Below, piece after piece: positions 53,665 to 63,321 of a DNA stretch of 64,000 bases. Position numbers and translations under genes: made by a program. The notes under the pieces are model-generated. The model was not told the origin of the DNA and did not search any database. It saw nothing but the letters and a program-made list of their open reading frames with translations. The stretch's first letter is position 1; each line of letters opens with the position of its first letter. The stretch covers positions 4,216,001 through 4,280,000 of the forward strand of contig NZ_SHKK01000001.1 in assembly GCF_004217135.1 (NCBI RefSeq), written 5' to 3'. This DNA is from Micromonospora violae. GTDB lineage: Bacteria > Actinomycetota > Actinomycetes > Mycobacteriales > Micromonosporaceae.

Positions 53665-54294
53665 TCAGGAAGTGGCGTGGTGCTTCGCCTGGTCCTTGAC
53701 GTCGTGGGCGGCGGACCTGGTGTCGTCCTTGACCGCGTGCACGGCGTCCTGAGCGGTGGACTTCACCGAATCGGCGGCGTGCTGGGCCGGCTCGCGCAGC
53801 TCACTGGCCACCTCGCCCAACTTCTCCTTCACCACCCCGCTGTGCTCGCTGACCTTGGCCTTCACCTGGCTGGCGGCCTGCTGCTCGCGGCGGGAGGCCG
53901 GGATCAGCGACGAGGCCAACCAGCCGACCCCGAACGCGATGAGCCCGGCGGCGAGCGGGTTGCCCTGGGACTTCTGCCGGATCACCTGCGGTGCGCTGTG
54001 CGCCGCGTCGCTGACAGTGGTCGCCGCCGTGTGCGCGGCGTCGCTGACGCTGGAGGCCGCCGACGAGGCGCGGTCACCCACCGAGTGAGCGGCCTGGCCG
54101 GTGCCGTGGCCGAGGTCAGACGCGGTTCCCATGACCTTGTCCCTCACCTTCTGCAGAGCGGAACGGGCCCGCTGCTTGCGGTCGTTGACGATCCGGCTGG
54201 GGCTGACCTTGTACGCCAGCGCATCCACGTCGGAGCTGAGGCTGTTACGGGTGGCTTCGATCTCCCGGCGGATCTGATCGGGATCGGTGCTCAT
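53665..54294 (-). CDS. DUF3618 domain protein
   Basis: 209 residues. Opening PDQIRREIEATRNSLSSDVDAL is the DUF3618 signature. A long helical region with AHS/AHT-type 11-residue periodicity follows, then a membrane segment (GLIAFGVGWLASSLIP) and a second amphipathic, LEA-like tail. Probably a membrane-tethered stress or envelope protein. ATG 54294 overlaps the holin-like gene stop (ATGA). Confidence 0.85.
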   Translation of the reverse strand: MSTDPDQIRREIEATRNSLSSDVDALAYKVSPSRIVNDRKQRARSALQKVRDKVMGTASDLGHGTGQAAHSVGDRASSAASSVSDAAHTAATTVSDAAHSAPQVIRQKSQGNPLAAGLIAFGVGWLASSLIPASRREQQAASQVKAKVSEHSGVVKEKLGEVASELREPAQHAADSVKSTAQDAVHAVKDDTRSAAHDVKDQAKHHATS

Positions 54295-54758
54295 CGGGTG
54301 ACTCCCTCCGGATGCGGCTTGAGCGCGTCAGGGATCCGCTGCACGCTGTCGTTGGTCTGCTTGAGCCCGCGTACGTGCTGGGCGTTCTTCTTGGCCATCG
54401 AGTAGAGGACGGCGGCGACCGCAGCCCAGATCACGGCCACGATCAACGCGGCCAGGCCGGAATCCATGACGTTGTCCAGGAACTGCCACACGGCGATGGA
54501 CACGAAGAGCGCCACCATGTAGCCGCCGAAGCCGGCACCGCCGAAGAGGCCCGCGGCCTTGCCGGCCTTCTTCCCCTCCTGGCGGATCTCGGCCTTGGCC
54601 AGCTCGACCTCCTGACGCATCAGCGTCGACAGGTCGGTGGTGACCTGACGCATCAGGTCACCCAGCGAACTGCCCTTCACCTCCGCCGCCGTGTGCGGGG
54701 CACCCGCGTCGGGGTGGTAGTCGGAGCCCAGTCCGGACCCCTGCGTCGGCATGTTCAT
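54291..54758 (-). CDS. phage holin-like family membrane protein (DUF1469 type)
   Basis: 155 residues. Amphipathic helix (LGDLMRQVTTDLSTLMRQEVELAKAEI), two membrane segments (GYMVALFVSIAVWQFL, ALIVAVIWAAVAAVLY) and a charged tail. Despite the name the family is chromosomal in actinobacteria; no phage genes are near. Overlaps DUF3618 and follows the 265-residue gene after 31 bases. Confidence 0.83.
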   Translation of the reverse strand: MNMPTQGSGLGSDYHPDAGAPHTAAEVKGSSLGDLMRQVTTDLSTLMRQEVELAKAEIRQEGKKAGKAAGLFGGAGFGGYMVALFVSIAVWQFLDNVMDSGLAALIVAVIWAAVAAVLYSMAKKNAQHVRGLKQTNDSVQRIPDALKPHPEGVTR

Positions 54759-54789
54759 GCCGTCGTCTCCCTTCGGATGAAACGGCGGC

Positions 54790-55587
54790 TCACGGGCGAG
54801 GGTTGCCGCTGGACGGCACGCCCGGCAGGGGGTCGGTCTGGGTCACCGGCGGCAGCGGCTGACCGGTGCCGGAGTGCTCCGGGTTGTCGCCCCGGCTGGG
54901 CTCGGCGAAACCGCCAGAGGCCGGGTCGGCGTAGGCGCCGGGGGTCGGGTCGAGGTAGCCGGCCGACGGGACGGCGTCCGGCACCGCGCGGGGCGCCGGC
55001 GGGGGCGTCGGGATCACGGCGGTCTGCTCCGGGTCGTACGCCCCGGCACCCCGGTAGGTCGAGGAACCGTTGCCGGAGTCGTCACCACCGGCCGAGATGC
55101 CACGGGTCAACCGGCCGGCCAGCACACCGAGGACCGCCGCGCCGACCAGGAAGGTGCCCGGGTTACGCCGCGCGTAGTCGCGTACCTCGGTGATCAGGTC
55201 GCCAGGCTCGCGCTGCTCAAGCCAACCAGCGACGCCGTGCACCCGGTCGGCGGCCTGGCGGGCCAGCTCGGTCACCGGGCCGGCCTGGCCACCCTGCTCG
55301 GCCATCGAACGCATCTCGTCGGCCAGCGAACGCAGCCCACCGGCGGCCCGGCGCTGCTGCTCACCGGTCTGGCTGGCGAGCTGGCTGCGGGCCTCGCCGT
55401 ACAGGTTGCGGGCCTGCCGGGCCGCCTCACGGCCGACCTCGCTGCCCTGCTCCTTGGCGGTCTGGGCGACCGCGCCACCAGCCTGCGCGGCCTCCGACCC
55501 GACCTGACGCGCCTGGTCGCGAACGCCACCGCCGTTGGTCGACTGCTGCCCGTACGTGGAGGAGGTAGCTGAAAGATCGTAAGTCAT
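54790..55587 (-). CDS. hypothetical helical membrane-tethered protein
   Basis: 265 residues from ATG 55587 (GGAAGGGAAATC upstream). Coiled, alanine- and glutamine-rich first half (QARQVGSEAAQAGGAVAQTA), a membrane segment FLVGAAVLGVLAGRLTRG and a disordered Pro/Gly C-terminus. First gene of a three-gene run with the holin-like and DUF3618 genes. Confidence 0.75.
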   Translation of the reverse strand: MTYDLSATSSTYGQQSTNGGGVRDQARQVGSEAAQAGGAVAQTAKEQGSEVGREAARQARNLYGEARSQLASQTGEQQRRAAGGLRSLADEMRSMAEQGGQAGPVTELARQAADRVHGVAGWLEQREPGDLITEVRDYARRNPGTFLVGAAVLGVLAGRLTRGISAGGDDSGNGSSTYRGAGAYDPEQTAVIPTPPPAPRAVPDAVPSAGYLDPTPGAYADPASGGFAEPSRGDNPEHSGTGQPLPPVTQTDPLPGVPSSGNPRP

Positions 55588-55808
55588 GATTTCCCTTCCG
55601 CTCAGAAAGTCGTCGCGGTTGTGCTGGGGGGATGCGGTCGCGTCGCCGCAGCCGCTGACCATTCACCTACCCTGCGTTCTGCCGTCCATACCTCTTCGTG
55701 CATTTCTCTGCGCGGCCCCCCGGATGGACTTCAAAATGGAGGATCGTCGGGCTGCGTCAGGTCGCCGCTGCGGACAGTGCGGCTGACAGATCCACGGAGG
55801 GGGCAGCG

Positions 55809-56300
55809 ATGGCACGAGACGCGCGGGGTGGCCGACCGGCCGGGCACCGACCCCGGGTCCAGCTGGCCGCGTTGGTCGTGGCCGGCGTCTTCCTGTTGAT
55901 CGGCGTCCTCGGCTTCATCCCCGGCATCACCACCGACTACGGCGAGCTGCGCTTCGGCGGGCACCATTCGGAAGCGCTGTTGCTCGGGCTGTTCCAGGTG
56001 TCGATCCTGCACAACGCGGTGCACCTCCTCTTCGGCCTGGTCGGCCTGGTGATGGCCCGCACTGTCGCCGGCGCCCGGGTGTTCCTGGCCGCCGGCGGCG
56101 CGATCTACCTCGCTCTCTGGCTGTACGGCCTGGTGATCGAGGCGGTCAACCCCGACGGCGGGGCGAACATCCTGCCGGTCAACGACGCCGACAACTGGCT
56201 GCACCTGGCGCTCGGCTTCGGGATGCTCGCGCTGGGACTGCTGCTGTCGAACGAGGCGGGCACCGGCGGACGCCTGGACAACCCCGCCAAAAGGCACTGA
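55809..56300 (+). CDS. DUF4383 family membrane protein
   Basis: 163 residues, four membrane segments with HNAVHLLFGLVGLVMAR and NWLHLALGFGMLALGLLL typical of DUF4383. ATG 55809 with GGAGGGGG. Divergent from the 265-residue gene; DUF6766-like gene follows 65 bases later. Confidence 0.85.
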   Translation: MARDARGGRPAGHRPRVQLAALVVAGVFLLIGVLGFIPGITTDYGELRFGGHHSEALLLGLFQVSILHNAVHLLFGLVGLVMARTVAGARVFLAAGGAIYLALWLYGLVIEAVNPDGGANILPVNDADNWLHLALGFGMLALGLLLSNEAGTGGRLDNPAKRH

Positions 56301-56365
56301 GCTGGAGCTTTCGGGGTTTCGCGGTCGTGCCCGCAGGGGTAATCGACAGGCGAAGGAGGTACCCC

Positions 56366-57025
56366 ATGCCTCGTTGGCTACGCAACAACGCCCTGGCCAT
56401 CGCCATGCTCGGCGCGTTCCTGGTCTTCCTCGTGTTGCAGAGCGTCTTCGGTTGGCAGACCCACAACGAGGAGCTGACCGAGTTCGGGGCCGCGCCGCTG
56501 AGCTGGCCGGCGTACCTGACCAGTGGGCACTTCGTCGAGGCGGTCTTCGAGAACTGGGAGTCGGAGTTCCTCCAGATGGGCGGGTACGTGCTGCTCACCG
56601 CGTACCTGGTGCAGCGGGGCTCGGCCGAGTCGAAACCGGCGGACCAGACCGACCGGCCCGAGGACGACGAGCGGCGGGCCACCCCGCGGTCACCCTGGCC
56701 GGTACGCACCGGCGGCCTGCCGTTGGTGATCTACCGGAACAGCCTCTCCCTCGCGCTGCTGCTGATCTTCGCCGGCTCGTTCGTCGGCCACCTGCTCGGC
56801 GGCACCGCCGCGTACAACCAGGAGCAGGCGCTACAGAGCGGCGCTCCGCCGATCGGGGTGTGGGACTTCCTCGGCACCAGCGACTTCTGGTTCCAGTCCA
56901 TGCAGAACTGGCAGAGCGAGTTCCTCGCGGTCGGCGCGCTGATCCTGCTGAGCATCGTCCTGCGCCAACACGGCTCGCCGGAGTCGAAGCCGGTGACCCT
57001 GGCGCACGCCAGCACCGGCGCCTGA
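56366..57025 (+). CDS. DUF6766-like membrane protein with internal duplication
   Basis: 219 residues. Two similar halves, each with a membrane segment, a Trp/Phe-rich loop with NW(E/Q)SEFL (63-69 and 181-187), a second membrane segment and an RGSAESKP/HGSPESKP end (84-91, 202-209). GAAGGAGGT before ATG 56366. Ends 28 bases before the convergent GNAT gene. Function unknown. Confidence 0.78.
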   Translation: MPRWLRNNALAIAMLGAFLVFLVLQSVFGWQTHNEELTEFGAAPLSWPAYLTSGHFVEAVFENWESEFLQMGGYVLLTAYLVQRGSAESKPADQTDRPEDDERRATPRSPWPVRTGGLPLVIYRNSLSLALLLIFAGSFVGHLLGGTAAYNQEQALQSGAPPIGVWDFLGTSDFWFQSMQNWQSEFLAVGALILLSIVLRQHGSPESKPVTLAHASTGA

Positions 57026-57053
57026 GACGGCGGTACGGCAGCGGCGACGACCG

Positions 57054-57479
57054 TCAGGCCGCGACCGGCAGACGCCTGGCGAAACAGACGCTGTACGGGT
57101 TGTCCACGTACTCGCCGTAGACCGGGATCCGCTCATAGCCGCACGAGGTGTAGAGGGCGATCGCGGCCGGCAGGTAGCTGCCCGTCTCCAGACAGACCAC
57201 CGAGTAGCCCTGCCGGAACGCGCACTCCTCCAGCGCGGCGAGCAGCTGACGACCGATCCCCCGCCCCCGGTACGCGGGCCGGACGTACATCTGCTTGATC
57301 TCACCGGTGTCGGCATCGAGCGCCCGGAGCCCGCCGCAGGCGACCGCCCGACCGTTCACCACCACCGCCAGGTAGCGGACGTCGCCCAAACCACCATCGG
57401 CCTCGCGCAGCTCACGCTGCTGCGCGGTGACCAGGGCGGCGATCTCCGGATCGATGACAGGCCGGGACTCGATCAGCAT
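57054..57479 (-). CDS. GNAT family N-acetyltransferase
   Basis: 141 residues with the acetyl-CoA motif QMYVRPAYRGRGIGRQLLAALEE and a C-terminal ALYTSCGYERI. Substrate unknown. Same direction as obgE, about 70 bases past its end. Confidence 0.9.
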   Translation of the reverse strand: MLIESRPVIDPEIAALVTAQQRELREADGGLGDVRYLAVVVNGRAVACGGLRALDADTGEIKQMYVRPAYRGRGIGRQLLAALEECAFRQGYSVVCLETGSYLPAAIALYTSCGYERIPVYGEYVDNPYSVCFARRLPVAA

Positions 57480-57549
57480 CAGCCCACGCTAAGAGGCGTA
57501 CCTTTCGCGAAGGTTGACGGCAATCAACCCCGTCGCGGAGCGCACCGAA

Positions 57550-59025
57550 CTACTCGGCGTCGTCCTCGTCGGCGATGTCGTCGTCGAGGTCGTCGGACGC
57601 GTCCGCGCCCACCTCGTCCGCCGACCGCACCCGGCGGGCCTTCCGGGCGGCGAGCCGATCCGCGGCGGAGGCCCGGTTCGACTTCTCCTCCAGGCGGACG
57701 TCGGTGCCCCGGTTGCCGGGGACGAATTCCACGCCGGCGTAGAGCGTCGGCTGCCAGTCGAACTCGCGCACACCGATCCGGACCAGGTCACCGGGCTGCG
57801 CGCCGGCCTTGGCCAGCTTGTCCTCCACCCCGAGCCGGGCCAGCCGGTCAGCCAGGAAGCCGACCGCCTCGTCGTTGTCGAAGTTGGTCTGCTTGACCCA
57901 GCGCTCCGGCCGGACACCCTTGACGGTGAACGAGCCGTCCGCCTCGGCCGTGATGGTGAAACCGGCGTCGTCCACCGCCGTCGGGCGGATGACGATCCGG
58001 GTCGGCTCGGCGGGCGGGGCGGCCTTACGCTCCGCCTCGACCAGCTCGGCCATCGCGTAGGTCAGCTCTTTGAGCCCTTCCCGGGTGGCCGCGGAAACCT
58101 CGAACACCCGGTAACCGCGCTCCTCCAGGTCAGGGCGCACGATCTCGGCGAGGTCACGGCCGTCCGGCACGTCAACCTTGTTGACGGCGACCAGCCGTGG
58201 CCGCTCGGCCAGACCGCCGTACTGGCTCAGCTCGGCCTCGATGGCGTCGATGTCGGCCACCGGGTCACGGCCCGGCTCCAGGGTCGCCGAGTCGATGACA
58301 TGCACCAGCACCGCGCAGCGCTCGATGTGCCGCAGGAACTCCAGGCCCAGCCCCTTGCCGGTGGCCGCGCCGGGGATCAGGCCCGGCACGTCCGCGACGG
58401 TGAAGGTGTGGTTGTCCAGCCGGACCACACCGAGGTTGGGCACCAGGGTGGTGAACGGGTAGTCGGCGATCTTCGGCTTCGCGGCGGAGATCACCGAGAT
58501 CAGCGACGACTTGCCGGCGGACGGGAAGCCCACCAGGCCCACATCGGCGACGCTCTTCAGCTCCAGCACGATGTCCAGCTGGTCGCCGGGCTCCCCCAGC
58601 TCGGCGAAGCCGGGCGCCTTGCGCTTGGCGTTGGCCAGCGAGGCGTTACCGCGCCCGCCACGCCCGCCACGGGCGACCTCGAAGGTGGTGCCGGCACCGA
58701 CCATGTCGGCCAGCACGGTGCCGTCGGTGGTCTGCACCACGGTGCCGTTGGGCACCTTGAGCACCAGGTTGTGGCCGTTGGCCCCGTCCCGGTTCGAGCC
58801 GGCGCCGCCCTTGCCGTTGTCGGCCTTGACGTGCGGGTGGAAGTGGAAGTCGAGCAGCGTGGTGACCTGCGGGTCGACCACCAGGGACACGCTGCCCCCA
58901 TGCCCGCCGTTGCCGCCGTCCGGCCCACCGAAGGGCTTGAACTTCTCGCGGTGGATCGAGACACAACCGTGCCCGCCATCGCCGGCCTGCAGATGCAGAA
59001 CGACCCGGTCAACGAACGTTGCCAC
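57550..59025 (-). CDS. obgE: GTPase ObgE
   Basis: 491 residues. Essential GTPase in 50S assembly and stress control. N-terminal Obg domain with glycine-rich loops, P-loop GFPSAGKSS at 166-174, NKVDVP, and the C-terminal OCT domain with an acidic tail ending DEDDAE. GTG 59025. Follows rplU-rpmA as in nearly all bacteria. Confidence 0.97.
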   Translation of the reverse strand: MATFVDRVVLHLQAGDGGHGCVSIHREKFKPFGGPDGGNGGHGGSVSLVVDPQVTTLLDFHFHPHVKADNGKGGAGSNRDGANGHNLVLKVPNGTVVQTTDGTVLADMVGAGTTFEVARGGRGGRGNASLANAKRKAPGFAELGEPGDQLDIVLELKSVADVGLVGFPSAGKSSLISVISAAKPKIADYPFTTLVPNLGVVRLDNHTFTVADVPGLIPGAATGKGLGLEFLRHIERCAVLVHVIDSATLEPGRDPVADIDAIEAELSQYGGLAERPRLVAVNKVDVPDGRDLAEIVRPDLEERGYRVFEVSAATREGLKELTYAMAELVEAERKAAPPAEPTRIVIRPTAVDDAGFTITAEADGSFTVKGVRPERWVKQTNFDNDEAVGFLADRLARLGVEDKLAKAGAQPGDLVRIGVREFDWQPTLYAGVEFVPGNRGTDVRLEEKSNRASAADRLAARKARRVRSADEVGADASDDLDDDIADEDDAE

Positions 59026-59073
59026 GGCGTCAATCCTTCCAGCGAGGTTCGACCTCGCACTTCGAAAAAGCCT

Positions 59074-59108
59074 AAGCGGGCCGGGACCCTGAGGTCCGCG
59101 GCCCGCTT
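59074..59108 (-). terminator. hairpin terminator after rpmA
   Basis: AAGCGGGCC/GGCCCGCTT outer arms and GGACC/GGTCC inner arms over CTGA, 12 bases past the rpmA stop; obgE begins about 50 bases later, so read-through or a second promoter must serve it. Confidence 0.8.
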
Positions 59109-59120
59109 GAGCGAAGAGAA

Positions 59121-59375
59121 CTACTGCTGCGGAACGATGCTGACGGTCTTGCGACCGCGCTTGGTGCCGAACAGGACCGCACCGGCGGACAGCGCGAACA
59201 GCGTGTCGTCGCCGCCACGGCCGACCAGGTCACCGGGGTGGAACTTGGTGCCACGCTGCCGGATGATGATCTCACCGGCGCTGACGACCTGACCACCGAA
59301 GCGCTTCACGCCGAGTCGCTGGGCCGCGGAGTCACGACCGTTACGCGAGCTAGACGCACCCTTTTTGTGAGCCAT
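59121..59375 (-). CDS. rpmA: 50S ribosomal protein L27
   Basis: 84 residues, starting [22 protein letters not shown] with typical [15 protein letters not shown]. Lies near the peptidyl transferase centre. Eleven bases after rplU. Confidence 0.98.
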   Translation of the reverse strand: MAHKKGASSSRNGRDSAAQRLGVKRFGGQVVSAGEIIIRQRGTKFHPGDLVGRGGDDTLFALSAGAVLFGTKRGRKTVSIVPQQ

Positions 59376-59386
59376 TGGAGGACGAC

Positions 59387-59701
59387 CTACTTCCCGCTGG
59401 AGATGCCGGTCACCTTGACCTGGGTCAACGGCTGGCGGTGACCCTGGCGCTTGTGGTAGCCGGTCTTGTTCTTGAACTTGTGGATCCGGATCTTCGGGCC
59501 CTTGGTGTGCGCGGCGATTTCGCCGGACACCGCGACCTCGGCAAGCTTCGCTGCGTCGGTCACCAGGTCGTCACCGTCGACGAGGAGCACCGCGGTGAGC
59601 TTCACCGCGTCACCGGGGGCACCGGTGAGCTTCTCGACCTCGATCACGTCGCCTTCGGCGACCTTGTACTGCTTGCCGCCGGTCTTGACGATCGCGTACA
59701 T
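59387..59701 (-). CDS. rplU: 50S ribosomal protein L21
   Basis: 104 residues: [20 protein letters not shown] at the start and [23 protein letters not shown] at the end. ATG 59701 fits the family start; the longer frame is 5' leader. Confidence 0.98.
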   Translation of the reverse strand: MYAIVKTGGKQYKVAEGDVIEVEKLTGAPGDAVKLTAVLLVDGDDLVTDAAKLAEVAVSGEIAAHTKGPKIRIHKFKNKTGYHKRQGHRQPLTQVKVTGISSGK

Positions 59702-59815
59702 CGGAGGCGGACTCCCTGTCGTTGAGGCTGCTGGCGGTCGTCCCCGCGGCGGCTCGCCGGGTAGCAGTGCACGGCGGCGCGGGCACACGGGAACTCGGCA
59801 CACCAAAGGTGGGCC

Positions 59816-59841
59816 GCAGGCAAGAGTACGCCATTGCCTGC
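59816..59841 (-). promoter_or_regulatory. possible rplU leader hairpin
   Basis: GCAGGCAA (59816-59823) and TTGCCTGC (59834-59841) pair perfectly over a 10-base loop, 115 bases before the rplU start. It could be part of a ribosomal protein leader; no known L21 leader model was matched. The rest of 59702-60020 shows nothing clear. Confidence 0.4.
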
Positions 59842-60020
59842 CCGGACCCCAAACCGGCCCGCCCTGGTCAGCGCGCGCAGAGCTGGTCGAGGCGCTGCTG
59901 CGGCGTCTTGAGCTGCGGATCGTTGGTCCGCCCCGACTGCTCCCGCAGCACGGGTCCGCCAGCCGGCCAGCGCCGCCTCGGCCCGCCCAGCGGCCCCGCA
60001 GAGGACCGGGGCACAACGGC

Positions 60021-60059
60021 GAGGTCCCTCTCCCGGCAGGGTTGCGGGAGAGGGACCTC
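60021..60059 (-). terminator. hairpin terminator after rne
   Basis: GAGGTCCCTCTCCCG (60021-60035) and its exact complement (60045-60059) over a 9-base loop, 23 bases past the rne stop. Confidence 0.88.
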
Positions 60060-60082
60060 GTCAAACAGCTAACTGGTCAGGC

Positions 60083-63000
60083 TCAGGGGCGGGTCCGCCG
60101 ACGGGTGCCACCCCGACGCGACCGGCGACGACCGCCACCGCCCTCGGTGGTCTCCTCGTCGCCCTCACCATCACCGAGCGCGTCCGGGTCATCCGCCGCG
60201 GCCAGTCGAGCCGACTCACCCTGTTGGGCGTCGGAGATCGCCGGCGCGGCGGCGGTGTCCGACTCGTAGCGGGACAGGTCGTAACCCATGGTGTCCTGGT
60301 AGTCGTCGTCCGGTTCGGCCTTGGTGTCGGTGTCGACGACCTCGACCACGGTCCGCTCGGCCGCGGCCGGGGCGTTCTTGCGCGCCCGGCGGCGGGACGA
60401 CGTGGTGCCCGCCTCGGCCGCCGGAGCGGGCGCCGTCGACGAGGCGACCGCCTTGACCTTCTCCCCCGCACCGGCGGCGCGCGGCTTCTCCGGCACCGGC
60501 TCGGTGTGGATGATGACGCCCCGACCCTTGCAGCACTCGCAGGTCTCGCTGAACGCCTCCAGCAGGCCCGCGCCGATCCGCTTCCGCGTCATCTGCACCA
60601 GGCCGAGCGACGTGATCTCAGTGACCTGGTGCTTGGTGCGGTCCCGGCCCAGGCACTCGGTGAGCCGGCGCAGCACCAGCTCACGGTTCGACTCCAGCAC
60701 CATGTCGATGAAGTCGATCACCACGATGCCGCCGATGTCCCGCAACCGGAGCTGACGGACGATCTCCTCCGCCGCCTCCAGGTTGTTGCGGGTGACGGTC
60801 TCCTCCAGGTTGCCCCCGGAGCCGGTGTACTTGCCGGTGTTGACGTCGACGACGGTCATCGCCTCGGTCCGGTCGATCACCAGCGAGCCACCGGAGGGCA
60901 GGAAGACCTTGCGGTCCAGGCCCTTGATGATCTGCTCGTCGATCCGGTACTCGGCGAAGACGTCGGTCGTGCCGACATGCCGGCGCACCCGGTCGACCAG
61001 GTCCGGGGAGACATGCGACAGGTACGACTCGACCATGTCGTACGACTGCTCGCCCTCGATCACCAGCTCGCGGAAGTCCTCGTTGAACAGGTCCCGGACC
61101 ACCCGGATGACCAGGTCCGGCTCGCCGTAGAGCAGCACCGGAGCGCCACCCTCGGCGGCCTTGGCCTGGATGTCCTCCCACTGCGCCTGGAGCCGCTTGA
61201 CGTCACGGGCCAGCTCATCCTCGGTGGCACCCTCGGCGGCCGTCCGGACGATCACGCCCGCGCCGTCCGGGACCAGCTTCTTGAGCACGTCCCGCAGCCG
61301 CTTGCGCTCGTTGTCCGGCAGCTTGCGGCTGATCCCGGAGGCGTTGCCGTTGGGTACGTAGACCAGGTGCCGGCCCGAGAGCGCGATGTGGCTGGTCAGC
61401 CGTGCGCCCTTGTGCCCGATCGGGTCCTTGGTGACCTGGACCAGCACCGAGTCGCCGGAGCGCAGCGCCTGCTCGATCGAACGGGCCCGCCCCTCCAGCC
61501 CGGAGGTGTCCCAGTTGACCTCACCGGCGTACAGCACCGCGTTGCGGCCCCGGCCGACGTCGACGAACGCGGCCTCCATGCTCGGCAGCACGTTCTGCAC
61601 CTTGCCCAGGTACACGTTGCCGGCCATCGTCCCGGACGAGTTGCGGGTGACGTAGTGCTCGACCAGCACGCCGTCCTCCAGAACGGCGATCTGGGTGCGG
61701 TCACCGCGCTGGCGAACCGCCATCACCCGGTCGACAGCCTCCCGGCGCGCCAGGAACTCCGACTCGCTCAGGATCGGCGGGCGGGTACGGCGCTGCTCCC
61801 GACCATCCCGGCGGCGCTGGCGCTTGGCCTCCAGCCGGGTCGAGCCGGACACACCCTGCACCTCGTCGACGCTCCGACGCGGCTCGCGGATCTTCACCAC
61901 GGTCGGTACGCCGTCGTCGGCCGCGCCCTCGGTGTCACCGGCGCCACGACGGCGGCGACGACGACGGCGACGGGTCAGGCCGTCTCCGCCCTCGGACTCC
62001 TCGTCCTCGTCGCCCTCGGCCTCAGCCTCGGCGGTCTCCTCCTCATCGGCCTGCGCCGCCTCCTCGGACTCCTCGTCCTCGGCGTCGTCGGCCCCGCCCT
62101 TGCCCCGGCCCCGGCCCCGGCGACCACGCCGGCGACGGCGGCGCGCGGCGGCGCTGTCCTCGTCGTCCTCATCCGCCTCGGTGGCCTCGTCGACCTCCTC
62201 GGTCGGCGCCTCTTCGGCCTCGATCGCCTCGACGGGCTCCACCGGCTCGACCTCGCGGCGACCACGCCGACGTCGGCGGGACGGCTCGGCGGCCTCCTCG
62301 ACGGCCGGCTCCTCGGTCACCGCGGCGGGCTCGACCGGTCGGGTCACCGGCACAGCGTCCGGCTGGGGTGCCATGAACAGCACGGTGGGCGCGGAGAGCG
62401 CAGCCCGCCGACGACGGGTACGCGGCTGCTCCGGCTCGATCTCGGCCGGCTCGTTCGGCTCATCCGTCACACCGGGAACGGCGACACCCGGCGACACCTC
62501 GCCGGCGCGCTCCGGCCCGCCACTGCTCCACGGCAGCGCGGCGACGGACGTGCTCGGGAGGGTCTCGGCCTCGTTCAACTCGGCCTCGGCCTCGCGCAGG
62601 TCGGACTCCGCCGGCTCCTCGACCACCGGCTCCTCGACGGCGGGCACCTCGTCGACGGCGGCCGGCTGCTCGGTGGCGGCCGGCTCCTCCACGGCAGCCG
62701 GCGTGGCCTTCTTGCGCCGGGTACGGGTCACCTTGACCGGCGGCACCACCTCGGTCGAGGCCGCCTCCGCGGAGGCGGCGGCCAGCGGCTCCTCAGCGGT
62801 CGTCTCGACGGGGGTGGCCTTGCGGCGACGCCGGGGGGTCTTCGGGGCGACATCCAGATCGCCGGAGACCGGCGCGAAGACCTCCGCCTGCGGCGATTCG
62901 GCGCTGCCGGTCCCACCGGTGGACGCCTCGGCCGGAGCCTCGGTCTGTTCTGGCTGGTTGAGCGGGGCGGCCCGACGACGGGTCGCCCGGGTGCGCCGCA

Positions 63001-63190
63001 CCGGCGCGGCCGGTTCGGCGGCCTCCGCACTGGGAGCGCTCTCCGCGCTGGCCGGTTCCAATGGCGCGGAACCGACCGCGGTGGTGGGGGGCGCGACGGC
63101 GGCGCTGTCGGCCGTGCTGCTCTGGTCGGCGGTCTCGCCGGCCGGCTGTGAACCGGTCCGTTCGCCGCCCTCGGGCTCGTTCTCGAGCAT
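60083..63190 (-). CDS. rne: ribonuclease E/G family protein
   Basis: 1035 residues. N-terminal 470 residues are disordered, with Arg-rich patches, acidic runs and one hydrophobic island APTVLFMAPQP (267-277). The catalytic part holds an S1 domain (about 500-600), the metal-binding Asp in VVDVNTG (782) and DFIDM (826-830), and a zinc-link CECC (884-887) before a basic, disordered C-terminus. Endonuclease of mRNA decay and rRNA processing. ATG 63190. Confidence 0.95.
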   Translation of the reverse strand: MLENEPEGGERTGSQPAGETADQSSTADSAAVAPPTTAVGSAPLEPASAESAPSAEAAEPAAPVRRTRATRRRAAPLNQPEQTEAPAEASTGGTGSAESPQAEVFAPVSGDLDVAPKTPRRRRKATPVETTAEEPLAAASAEAASTEVVPPVKVTRTRRKKATPAAVEEPAATEQPAAVDEVPAVEEPVVEEPAESDLREAEAELNEAETLPSTSVAALPWSSGGPERAGEVSPGVAVPGVTDEPNEPAEIEPEQPRTRRRRAALSAPTVLFMAPQPDAVPVTRPVEPAAVTEEPAVEEAAEPSRRRRRGRREVEPVEPVEAIEAEEAPTEEVDEATEADEDDEDSAAARRRRRRGRRGRGRGKGGADDAEDEESEEAAQADEEETAEAEAEGDEDEESEGGDGLTRRRRRRRRRGAGDTEGAADDGVPTVVKIREPRRSVDEVQGVSGSTRLEAKRQRRRDGREQRRTRPPILSESEFLARREAVDRVMAVRQRGDRTQIAVLEDGVLVEHYVTRNSSGTMAGNVYLGKVQNVLPSMEAAFVDVGRGRNAVLYAGEVNWDTSGLEGRARSIEQALRSGDSVLVQVTKDPIGHKGARLTSHIALSGRHLVYVPNGNASGISRKLPDNERKRLRDVLKKLVPDGAGVIVRTAAEGATEDELARDVKRLQAQWEDIQAKAAEGGAPVLLYGEPDLVIRVVRDLFNEDFRELVIEGEQSYDMVESYLSHVSPDLVDRVRRHVGTTDVFAEYRIDEQIIKGLDRKVFLPSGGSLVIDRTEAMTVVDVNTGKYTGSGGNLEETVTRNNLEAAEEIVRQLRLRDIGGIVVIDFIDMVLESNRELVLRRLTECLGRDRTKHQVTEITSLGLVQMTRKRIGAGLLEAFSETCECCKGRGVIIHTEPVPEKPRAAGAGEKVKAVASSTAPAPAAEAGTTSSRRRARKNAPAAAERTVVEVVDTDTKAEPDDDYQDTMGYDLSRYESDTAAAPAISDAQQGESARLAAADDPDALGDGEGDEETTEGGGGRRRSRRGGTRRRTRP

Positions 63191-63321
63191 GGACGTTCTC
63201 CAGTTCTGGCTACCCCGGGCGCGGGTGAGCGCTGCCACGCAGGGTCGCCGCAAAAGTGTTTCCGCCGGGCGCGCGTGGTGCGCGACCGCCGAAGTCTGCC
63301 TGCCAGAGCACGGACCGTCGG

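Noticed and set aside
54291..54758. Prophage suggested by the holin-like protein
   Set aside because: No other phage gene is present; the family is a common chromosomal actinobacterial membrane protein.
60224..63151. 975-residue plus-strand frame rich in Leu/Gly/Arg
   Set aside because: Antisense of rne; composition mirrors the Arg/Glu repeats of the real gene.
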